From contig NZ_JACHMI010000001.1 of the NCBI RefSeq assembly GCF_014207985.1, positions 1,037,001 to 1,101,000 of the forward strand: DNA of 64,000 nt, written 5' to 3'. This stretch comes from Nonomuraea rubra. Its GTDB lineage: Bacteria > Actinomycetota > Actinomycetes > Streptosporangiales > Streptosporangiaceae. Numbering within the stretch: the first letter of the stretch is position 1; every line of letters begins with the position of its first letter. A program made the translations under genes and the position numbers. Below are positions 8,223 through 15,910 of this stretch, piece after piece. The notes below the pieces were generated by a model. That model was not told the origin of the DNA. It did no database searches and worked only from the letters and a program-made list of their open reading frames with translations.

Positions 8223-10727
8223 TCAGGGGCTCAGTCTCAGCGTGTGAACCGCGGCCTTCTTCACCGATTCCGGCTTGGACCGCATCGGCAGCAGGTCGCC
8301 CCGCGCCCACGCCTCGGCCTGGTCCCAGTAGTTGCCGTGGAAGGCGTGCCCGGAGGCGCCCGTCAGGTTGATCCACCGGGACTTGTCCAGGTCCGACAGG
8401 TCGACGACCATCCGCATCGACGGCACGGCCGTGATCTCGTAGCCGCTCTGAACGTTCCAACCCGTGGCGTTCACCGCGTCCTTGCCCCCGCCCATCGGCA
8501 GCGGACCCCGGTTGAACAGGGCCTCCACCGGCGCGATGCCCGAGGTGCCGAGCGACCCGTGGACCAGTTCGAGGCGGTGCAGGTCGCCCCAGCGCCACGC
8601 CTTGACGTCCTCGCCGAGCCGGTCGGCGAGCTCCTGGTGCGCCGAGGCCAGGGCCTGGCGGAGGATGTCGTCGCGGGTCTCGGTGAGGTTCTTGGTGGCG
8701 GTGTCGTCCCAGAACGGGTCCTCCGGGGCCTCCAGGAGCCGCCTGACGACCTCGTACCAGCGGTCCCCTCCCGTGGGGCGGGCCGACTCCGGCAGGTCGT
8801 CGTCGAACGTCAGCGTGAGCACGTGGCGCCAGACGGCGTTGAAGTACGCGGCGGCGGCCGAGTCCTGGCCCTGCTCGCCGTCCCACCCGTCGAGCAGGGC
8901 CCTGGCCCGGACGGACGGGCCCGCCAGGTCCACCCGCATCAGGGCGGGGACGAGCGTCTCCGCGAAGCCGTTGGAGGTGTCCTGCTGGATCTCGGACATG
9001 GTGGCCGCGTCGATCGGGCCCTTCTTGATGGCCTCCTTGATCAGGGTGCGGATGCGTTCCGAGCGGTAGCCGTACGACCAGTCCTTGGTGAGCAGCGGCT
9101 TGTAGCGCTCGGGGTCGATGACGGCGTTGTTGGCGGTGACGATGAAGCCGTCGGCCGGGTCCTCCACCGAGGGGAGCTGGTCGTAGGGGATGGGGGCGGG
9201 GTTCCAGTCGTACGCGCCGGTCCAGCCGGGGACGGGCCAGGTGCCGTCGCCGTTCGCGCGTACGGGGATGCGGCCGGGCGCCTGGTAGCCGATCTTGCCG
9301 GAGGTGTCGGCGTAGACGAGGTTCTGCGACGGCACGTCGAACAGGGACGCAGCCGCCTTGAACTCCTGCCAGTCGGCGGCCTTGTTCAGCGCGAAGATCG
9401 CGTCAGCCGTCCTGCCGGGCGTCAGCGCCGTCCACTGCAGCGCCACCGCGTTGGCCTCGCCGCTCGGCTTGGCGGTGGGGATGACCTCGTTGATCAGCGG
9501 GCCGTGCCGGGTGCTTTTGACGGTGATCGTGACGGTCTTGCCCCCCGCCACCTTGATCTTCTCCTCGCGGGACTCCACCGGCAGCCGGGAGCCCTTGTAC
9601 AGGTACGTGTCGCCGTCCACCTGCTCCAGGAAGAGGTCCGCCACGTCGGGGCCGAGGTTCGTGAAGCCCCACGCGATCTTGTCGGTGTGCCCGATGATCA
9701 CGCCGGGCACGCCGGAGAACGTGAACCCGGTCACGTCGTACGGGCACGCCTCGGTGATCTTCCGGCAGTGCAGCCCCGCCTGGTACCAGACGGAAGGTAA
9801 CTGTGCCGACAGGTGCGGGTCGTTGGCCAGCAGCGGCTTGCCGCTGGTGGTGTACTCGCCGGAGATCACCCACGAGTTCGACCCGACGCCGGAGCGGTCG
9901 GCGGTCCTCATCGTGCCCGGCACGTCCGCCAGCGTGCCGGCGGCGTCGGCCAGGGCGCGGTTGCCGCGCAGCCGCGGCTCGGCCTGCTGGTCGAAGCGGC
10001 CCTGGAGGACGGTGCCCTCGTTGACGATCGGCAGGTGCCGGTCGTACGGGTAGCCGGGGTAGAGCTGCTCGACCCGCTCCCTGGGCAGCCTGGTCAGCGC
10101 CAGGGCGCGGTCGATCTCGTCCTCGACGTTGGAGCGCAGGTCCCACGCCATCGCCTTCAGCCAGGCCACGGAGTCGACCGGCGTCCACTTCTCCGGCGTG
10201 CCGCCGCCGCCCTGGAGCTTCAGGACGGAGTACTCGACGCTGCGGTCGGAGGCGTTCGGGTTGGCGCTGAGCCAGGCGTTGACCCCCTTGGCGTACGCGT
10301 CGAGGTAGCCGCGCGTCTCCTGGGCCAGCTCCGGCACCTCCTGCTCGGCCACCCTGCGCCAGCCCATGGTGCGCAGGGCCTTGTCGTTGTCGAGGGTGGA
10401 GGCGCCGAAGAGCTCCGAGAGGCGCCCGGCGGTCAGGTGGCGGCGGAAGTCCATCTCGAAGAAGCGGTCCTGGGCGTGGACGAAGCCCTGGGCCATGAAC
10501 AGGTCCGCGGCGCTATCGGCATAAATGTGGGGGATCCCCGACTTATCCCGATAAATCTCTACGTTGCTGGTCAGACCCGGGAGCCGGAGCGACCCGTCCA
10601 CCTGCGGGAACGACTTGCGTACCGTGTAGACGACGACCCCCGCCAGCACCAGAACCAGCGCGAGAAGAACGGTCAACACCCGAGCGAACCACCGCAATGG
10701 CCGCGGCATCCACGCAAAGGGTCTCAC
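8223..10727 (-). CDS. Penicillin acylase family amidohydrolase (S45 Ntn-hydrolase), membrane-anchored precursor
   Basis: About 834 residues. After a basic start, a hydrophobic segment (VLTVLLALVLVLAGVVVYTV) gives a signal anchor. The alpha-chain region includes YRDKSGIPHIYA and AQGFVHAQDRFFEMDFRRH. The beta chain begins at the GSNSW motif; Ser283 (counting from this start) would become the N-terminal nucleophile after autoprocessing, as in penicillin G, cephalosporin and acyl-homoserine-lactone acylases. The substrate amide is unknown. Start choice: AAGGAGG at 10733-10739 lies 5 nt before GTG 10727, so this GTG fits better than the ATG at 10742, within whose first codons that site would fall. 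Single gene, ending at a terminator. Confidence 0.92.
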   Translation of the reverse strand: MRPFAWMPRPLRWFARVLTVLLALVLVLAGVVVYTVRKSFPQVDGSLRLPGLTSNVEIYRDKSGIPHIYADSAADLFMAQGFVHAQDRFFEMDFRRHLTAGRLSELFGASTLDNDKALRTMGWRRVAEQEVPELAQETRGYLDAYAKGVNAWLSANPNASDRSVEYSVLKLQGGGGTPEKWTPVDSVAWLKAMAWDLRSNVEDEIDRALALTRLPRERVEQLYPGYPYDRHLPIVNEGTVLQGRFDQQAEPRLRGNRALADAAGTLADVPGTMRTADRSGVGSNSWVISGEYTTSGKPLLANDPHLSAQLPSVWYQAGLHCRKITEACPYDVTGFTFSGVPGVIIGHTDKIAWGFTNLGPDVADLFLEQVDGDTYLYKGSRLPVESREEKIKVAGGKTVTITVKSTRHGPLINEVIPTAKPSGEANAVALQWTALTPGRTADAIFALNKAADWQEFKAAASLFDVPSQNLVYADTSGKIGYQAPGRIPVRANGDGTWPVPGWTGAYDWNPAPIPYDQLPSVEDPADGFIVTANNAVIDPERYKPLLTKDWSYGYRSERIRTLIKEAIKKGPIDAATMSEIQQDTSNGFAETLVPALMRVDLAGPSVRARALLDGWDGEQGQDSAAAAYFNAVWRHVLTLTFDDDLPESARPTGGDRWYEVVRRLLEAPEDPFWDDTATKNLTETRDDILRQALASAHQELADRLGEDVKAWRWGDLHRLELVHGSLGTSGIAPVEALFNRGPLPMGGGKDAVNATGWNVQSGYEITAVPSMRMVVDLSDLDKSRWINLTGASGHAFHGNYWDQAEAWARGDLLPMRSKPESVKKAAVHTLRLSP

Positions 10728-10791
10728 CGCCACCTCCTTCATGCCGAACTGGCATCAAGTCTGGCAGTTCTTGATCACTCCTCCGGACGCT

Positions 10792-12162
10792 TCACACCGT
10801 CCAGGTCTGCCCCTCCGGGGTGTCGGAGACGCGTACCCCGAGCTCGGCCAGCTCGTCGCGCAGGCGGTCCGAGCCGGCCCAGTCCTTCGACGCGCGCGCC
10901 CGCTCCCGCGCCTCCAGCAGCTCGGCGGCCCCGGGCGGCAGCACCCCGGGCTTGCCGATGTCGGTGGACAGGTCGAGCCCCAGCACCTGGTCCAGATGCA
11001 GGAACGTCTCGAACTTCGCCCCCGGCGCCACCGACTCGTCCCGCTCCAGCTCCCGCAGGACCCGCAGCGCCGCCGGGGTGTCGAGATCGTCGTCGAAGGC
11101 CGACTCGGCCCGGTCCGCGTACTCGCGCGACAGGGGCGCGCTGACCGACTCGGCCCACTCGGCCACCCGCGAGCGCCACCTGCGCACCGTGCGGTCGGCG
11201 GCCTTCAGCGTGTCCCACGTGAGGTTCAGCTGCTGGCGGTAGCGGTGCTCCAGGAACGCCATGCGTACGGCCAGCGGGTCGAGCCCGGCCGACACCACGT
11301 CCGACAGCAGCACCACGTTGCCCGTGGACTTGGCCATCTTCTGCCCGTCGAACAGCAGGTGCTCCCCGTGCACCCAGTGATCGACCACCTCGTGGCCGGT
11401 CGCCGAGTTCGACTGCGCCCGCTCGTCCTCGTGGTGCGGGAAGCGCAGGTCGATCCCGGCGGTGTGGATCTCGAAGCGCGGCCCGAGAAAGCGCAGCGAC
11501 ATGGCCGAGCACTCCACGTGCCAGCCGGGAAAGCCCCGCCCCCACGGCGTCTCCCAGGTCAGCTCGCCCTCGCCTGGCTTCCACAGGGCCCAGTCGGCGT
11601 GGAACCGCTTGCGGGGATCGACGGTGTCGATGCGGTGGGCGGGCTTGAGCGCGTCGAGCCGGTTGCCGGAGATCTCGCCGTAGGAGGCGAACGTCCGTAC
11701 GTCGAAGAACACCGACCCGTCGGGCACGGCGTAGGCGTGCCCGCGCTCGATCAGCTTGGCGATCAGCTCGACCATCAGGTCGACGTTCTCGCTGGCCCTG
11801 GGCAGGTGCTCGGGCGGCCGGAGGTTGAGCGCGGCCGTGTCGGCCACGAACGCCTCCTCGTAGTGGCGCGCCAGCTCCAGCGGCGAGCGGCCCTCGGCCC
11901 GCGCCTGCGCCAGGACCTTGTCCTCGCCCTCGTCGGCGGCGTCGTCGGCGAGATGGCCGACGTCGGTGATGTTCTGACAGGCCACGACCCGCACCCGCCG
12001 CCGCTCCAGGACCCGTCTGATCAGGTCGGACAGCAGGTACGTGCGCAGGTTGCCCACGTGCGCGTGGCGGTAGACCGTGGGCCCGCACGTGTACATCCGC
12101 ACCGCGCGCCCGGCGGCGATCTCCTCGACCTGCCTGGCACGCGTGTCGTAGATCCGCAACAT
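10792..12162 (-). CDS. cysS: Cysteine--tRNA ligase
   Basis: 456 residues of class I aminoacyl-tRNA synthetase: the HIGH-like HVGN (35-38) after TCGPTVY, zinc ligands Cys26, Cys218 (WHVECSAM) and His243 in FPHHEDE, and KMAKS at 275-279. A C-terminal DALR-type helical domain and a tail ending in a Trp-Thr-Val are present. MshC, the mycothiol ligase related to CysS, was considered because mshB is near, but the motif after the first Cys (GPTVY rather than GITPYD) and the DALR domain support CysS. KMAKS instead of KMSKS and NITDVGH instead of NVTDIDDK suggest a divergent copy, perhaps a second CysRS. TAAGCT at 12169-12174 ends 6 nt before ATG 12162: probably leaderless. Confidence 0.9.
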   Translation of the reverse strand: MLRIYDTRARQVEEIAAGRAVRMYTCGPTVYRHAHVGNLRTYLLSDLIRRVLERRRVRVVACQNITDVGHLADDAADEGEDKVLAQARAEGRSPLELARHYEEAFVADTAALNLRPPEHLPRASENVDLMVELIAKLIERGHAYAVPDGSVFFDVRTFASYGEISGNRLDALKPAHRIDTVDPRKRFHADWALWKPGEGELTWETPWGRGFPGWHVECSAMSLRFLGPRFEIHTAGIDLRFPHHEDERAQSNSATGHEVVDHWVHGEHLLFDGQKMAKSTGNVVLLSDVVSAGLDPLAVRMAFLEHRYRQQLNLTWDTLKAADRTVRRWRSRVAEWAESVSAPLSREYADRAESAFDDDLDTPAALRVLRELERDESVAPGAKFETFLHLDQVLGLDLSTDIGKPGVLPPGAAELLEARERARASKDWAGSDRLRDELAELGVRVSDTPEGQTWTV

Positions 12163-12182
12163 CTCCCGAGCTTAGCCCGGCG

Positions 12183-14036
12183 TCATCCGCCCAGGAAACC
12201 GAGTATGTCCCGGTCACCGCGCTCGCGCAGCCTGCCCAGGACCTCCTCGCGGGTGGCCGTGTCGGGCAGCCCGATCCTGGCCCCGATCAGCCGCAGGCCC
12301 TCCATCTCCGAGCTGACCGGCGCGGTGTAGCCGAACAGGTAGAGCGCCCGGTTGATGGGCGGCATGTTGACGGGCGCGGCCGGCAGGTAGCGGGTCAGCA
12401 GCTCGCCGCCGTCGGACACGGTCAGGAAGACGTGGTCGCCCTCCTGCGCCTTGTACTCCGCCAGCACGTTGCGGATCGAGCCCATCGTGGGCTGGTTGTG
12501 CCAGCTGATCACCACGTCCCCGGACGGCGCGGACGCTGTGAGCTGCCCGCCCGGCGCCATCCCCAGGTACGCCGCGAACCCCGTCGGCAGCGGCGACCCG
12601 GAGCCGCGCAGGTGCTCGGCGTTGACGTCCACGCGGTGCCACCAGCGGCCGTCGCGGGAGCGGAAGCTGCGCCGCGTCTCCGAGACGTCCTTGCGCGGCT
12701 GGTACGGCTCCGCCTCGCCGCCAGGGGCGGAGCCCGCCACCCTGATCCAGCCCCGCTGCGTGCGCTCGAACCCGGGCCCGCCCGAGTACGCGCGCACCGA
12801 GCTCTCGCTCACGTCGTAGCGGGAGGTCAGGTTCGCCACGATCGTGCTCACCGAGGCCTCGCCGCCGGCCCGCTCGATCTCCCTGGCGATCATCTCCCTG
12901 ATCCCCAGGTACTCGTCGCCGCCCCACCTGGTCAGCCCGTACTTGTTGCGGTCGACCCGGCGGAAGCGCTCGTCGGCGGTGAGCTGGTTGCGGATGCCGA
13001 CCAGGCTGTAGTCCTCGCCGATGCGCTCCTGGATCTCCTCGGGGGACAGCGGCGCGCCGGCCACCGCCAGCACCGCCTCGGCCTTCTCGTTGATGCTGCG
13101 CGGCCACGGCACCACGTGCTGGCCCAGCACGCGCAGCTGTGGCACGGCCAGGATCCACCGCTCGGCGACGTCCTCGCGCACGCCGAGCTGGGACACCATG
13201 GACACGGCCTCGCCGAGCGGGTGCGGCCCGTCGGCGAAGAGCTGGCGCGTCTTCTCCCTCAGCTCGTCGGACCCGCCCGCCACCAGCCAGCCGTCGGCCT
13301 GCTCGTAGCCGGTCAGCAGCGTACGCACGAACCGCCACGCCGGGATCCCCAGCGTGCGCAGCTCGGTGCGGTGCCACGGCACGGTGGCCTGGAGGTCGTC
13401 GGCCGGCGCCGCGGAGCCCAGCCGGCCGCGCAGCCAGGTCACGTGCGCGACCAGGGCGGCCGCCTCCGGCCTCCCCAGCCAGGACTCCACGTGGTCGCGC
13501 AGGTCGCGCTCGATCTGCCTGATGCGCTCCCGCGTCACCGAGAACCGCTGTGCCAGCTCGTCCAGGGTGGCCCGCTGCGTGGCGTACAGGCGGTCGCGGG
13601 CGATGGCCCGCTGCCGGTCGTCCAGCGCGCCGAACAGCTCGTCGATCAGCTCGGGCAGCGGCCTGTCCGGCCTGTCCGGCCTGGACGGCGCGGGCACGGC
13701 CTCGGGGGCGGGCTCCAGCAGCCGCTCGAACACGCCGCTGAACAGCTTCTGCACCACGTCCTTGCCCAGCGTCTCCGGCGTGCGCTCGGCCTCGGCGGGG
13801 TCGGAGAAGCGCAGCAGCGGCAGGATGTCGCCGAGCATGAGGTGCCCCCAGCAGGCCACGGCCAGGTCGGCCAGGTGGCCCGCGACGGTCTGCGTGCCGA
13901 CGATGGCGCACGCGCGGTCGAGGGGTATCGCCTGCCACCAGGCCTCGGGCAGCTGGGGCTCCTCCACGATCGGCGCGATCTGACCAGGGGAGGTCCAGCG
14001 CAGGGGTGGCGCGAGGTCGCTCAGGCTGAGGTTCAT
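12183..14036 (-). CDS. Large DNA-binding-like protein with sigma region 4-type helix-turn-helix (paralog of 15911-18307)
   Basis: 617 residues, no signal or membrane segment. A unique N-terminal domain (1-105, starting MNLSLSDLAPPLRW) is followed by a Pro/Arg linker and a sigma-70 region 4-like HTH at about 155-182 (LDELAQRFSVTRERIRQIER). Two winged-helix-like segments follow (about 315-372 and 375-435), then a C-terminal domain (450-617) with LPTGFAAYLGMAPG, WHNQPTMGSIR, GDHVFLTVSDGG and a helical end RLRERGDRD. The N-terminus, HTH region and C-terminal domain are shared with the 798-residue protein two genes upstream. Last gene of the three-gene unit, 48 bp after the helicase stop. The DNA-binding role is inferred from the HTH; no function is known to me. 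Confidence 0.75.
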   Translation of the reverse strand: MNLSLSDLAPPLRWTSPGQIAPIVEEPQLPEAWWQAIPLDRACAIVGTQTVAGHLADLAVACWGHLMLGDILPLLRFSDPAEAERTPETLGKDVVQKLFSGVFERLLEPAPEAVPAPSRPDRPDRPLPELIDELFGALDDRQRAIARDRLYATQRATLDELAQRFSVTRERIRQIERDLRDHVESWLGRPEAAALVAHVTWLRGRLGSAAPADDLQATVPWHRTELRTLGIPAWRFVRTLLTGYEQADGWLVAGGSDELREKTRQLFADGPHPLGEAVSMVSQLGVREDVAERWILAVPQLRVLGQHVVPWPRSINEKAEAVLAVAGAPLSPEEIQERIGEDYSLVGIRNQLTADERFRRVDRNKYGLTRWGGDEYLGIREMIAREIERAGGEASVSTIVANLTSRYDVSESSVRAYSGGPGFERTQRGWIRVAGSAPGGEAEPYQPRKDVSETRRSFRSRDGRWWHRVDVNAEHLRGSGSPLPTGFAAYLGMAPGGQLTASAPSGDVVISWHNQPTMGSIRNVLAEYKAQEGDHVFLTVSDGGELLTRYLPAAPVNMPPINRALYLFGYTAPVSSEMEGLRLIGARIGLPDTATREEVLGRLRERGDRDILGFLGG

Positions 14037-14084
14037 TGAGGTCCAACCGGCAAAGGGAAGATATCCGCAGTTCAGACTATGTGA

Positions 14085-15905
14085 TCAGAGGGGTAAAAAA
14101 GGGCTGCCTCTTCCGGAATGGGAGATATAGAGCATCGAACGCGCCCGGGTGCAGGCGACGAACAGTATGCTCCGTTCGCGTTGCAGGGCACGAGCCCGCG
14201 CGTACGGCTCCTCCGGCGGCGGCGCGGGCACCACGCCCTCCGCCACCCCGATGAGCGCCACCCGCTCGAACTCCAGCCCCTTCAACTGCTGGAAGGTCGA
14301 CGCCCGCACGTCCAGGCCGGTCAGCGCGCGCTTGGCGGCGCGCACGAACCGCTGGTCGCGGGCCCCGACGGCGATCTCGCGGGCGGGCACGCCGTCCGCC
14401 AGCCACGCGTCTATGGTGCCGCGCAACCCGGCCAGCTCCGCCTCCTGCGAGTCGTACGCCCTGACGACCGGCCGCTCGCCGTGCCTGTCCGCGCTGAAGG
14501 CCGACAGGTCGGTCACCCCCTTGACCAGGCCGGGCGAGGGGCTGCCGCCGCGCAGCCGTACGGCGAAGGTGAGCAGCTCCTGCGGCAGCCGGTGGGAGCG
14601 GTCGAGCGCGTGCTGGTCGGCGGGGATGCCGACCGCGCCGAGCGCCACCTTCGTGTCGGTGACGCGCTGGTGCGGATCGCCGACGACGAACAGGTCGTCC
14701 CGCGCCCGCGGCACGGCCGCCCTCAGCAGCCGCCACTGCGCCGGGCTGATGTCCTGTGCCTCGTCCACAACCATGTGACGGTACGGCTTGCGCCCCGGAT
14801 CCACATCGTCGAGCAGATCACCTGTCGTGATCGACAGCAACCTGAGCGCGTCCTCGGTGAGCTGGGCCAGGGAGCGCGCACCCGGGCCCACCAGGGGCGG
14901 GCGGCGGCCCTCCGCGCCGGCCACGATGCGGACGGCCAGGCGTTCGGCGTTGTCCACCTCGACCCGCTTGCGCACCACCTCGTCCTCGATCAGCAGGTCC
15001 AGCTTGGCCGACAGCTCGTCGGCCAGGCTCTGCGAGAACGTCACCAGCAGCACGGGCCCCGCCCCGCGCGCCGCCAGGTGCGCCGCCCGGTGCAGCGCGA
15101 CCACCGTCTTGCCGGTGCCCGCGCCGCCCACGACCAGCACCGGGTGCTCGAACCTGGCCGCCCTGGCCAGCCGGTGCTGCGGCGGGTACAGGAACGTGCA
15201 CCAGCCCGGCGCCTCCAGCACCCGGTCCAGCGCGACCTTGTCGGAGACGAACGCCGCCCGGTCAGGGCTGCGCCGCAGCGCCGCGTACAGGTCCTCGGGG
15301 TCGATCGGGCCGGGCTCCTGCTCGGTGGCGCGCCAGGCGTTCAGCTCCTTCCACGCCTCCGACAGCGAGCCGCCCCTGGCCAGCACCGCCAGCGGGACGT
15401 ACTGGGTGGGCGGCAGCAGCGGCTCCAGCGCGGCCACGTCGGCCTCGGTGGTGATCAGGCGGAACAGCGGCAGCGCCTCCAGGTCCAGGCCCAGCCCGAG
15501 CAGGTCGCCGTCGCAGATCGGCGCGAACAGCCGCGCGGACCTGGCGGACCTGCGTAACGCGGGCTCCACCCGCTCCAGCGCCTCGGCGTCCCACTCCTCC
15601 ACGACGCCGATCGCCGGGTTGACGCCGTAGCGGTGGCGGCGGGCGTACGACCAGGCCTCGGGGTCGGGCAGCAGCGTACGCAGCCAGTACACGTCCCGCT
15701 GCCGCACCACCACCCCGCGATGGCCCTCGGCCAGCCGGAGGGTCGCCACCCGCGGGTCCCTGGCGCCCCTGACCCGCTCGGGGTGCGGGGCGCCCGCCAC
15801 GTTCAGCAGGAACCGGCGCAGCGCGACCACGGCGTCCCTGCGCACCGGCTGGGCCAGTGCGCTGAGCTCCCTGGGAAACTCAGGGCCGATCGCGAGCCGC
15901 GGCAC
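14085..15905 (-). CDS. SF1 UvrD/Rep-like helicase with N-terminal RelE-like domain
   Basis: 606 residues from GTG 15905, 5 bp after the stop of the upstream paralog, so translationally coupled. Residues 1-105 (VRGARDPRVATLRLAEGHRG, DVYWLRTL, YARRHRYGVNP) look like a RelE/ParE-type toxin or interferase fold. The helicase part has a Q-motif (PPQHRL, 241-246), Walker A GGAGTGKT (260-267), DEAQD (381-385), GDPHQR (409-414), RSHRLPQE, KGLEFE (542-547) and FVACTRAR (582-589). All SF1A motifs are present though the protein is shorter than UvrD (about 720), implying reduced 1B/2B subdomains. Predicted ATP-driven 3'-5' translocase or helicase on nucleic acid. It lies between two paralogs, which makes a complex of the three likely (inference). 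Confidence 0.85.
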   Translation of the reverse strand: MPRLAIGPEFPRELSALAQPVRRDAVVALRRFLLNVAGAPHPERVRGARDPRVATLRLAEGHRGVVVRQRDVYWLRTLLPDPEAWSYARRHRYGVNPAIGVVEEWDAEALERVEPALRRSARSARLFAPICDGDLLGLGLDLEALPLFRLITTEADVAALEPLLPPTQYVPLAVLARGGSLSEAWKELNAWRATEQEPGPIDPEDLYAALRRSPDRAAFVSDKVALDRVLEAPGWCTFLYPPQHRLARAARFEHPVLVVGGAGTGKTVVALHRAAHLAARGAGPVLLVTFSQSLADELSAKLDLLIEDEVVRKRVEVDNAERLAVRIVAGAEGRRPPLVGPGARSLAQLTEDALRLLSITTGDLLDDVDPGRKPYRHMVVDEAQDISPAQWRLLRAAVPRARDDLFVVGDPHQRVTDTKVALGAVGIPADQHALDRSHRLPQELLTFAVRLRGGSPSPGLVKGVTDLSAFSADRHGERPVVRAYDSQEAELAGLRGTIDAWLADGVPAREIAVGARDQRFVRAAKRALTGLDVRASTFQQLKGLEFERVALIGVAEGVVPAPPPEEPYARARALQRERSILFVACTRARSMLYISHSGRGSPFLPL

Positions 15906-15910
15906 CCGGC

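Noticed and set aside
10792..12162. mshC (mycothiol ligase) instead of cysS
   Set aside because: MshC lacks the C-terminal DALR domain and has a different motif after the first zinc cysteine; this protein has the CysRS version.
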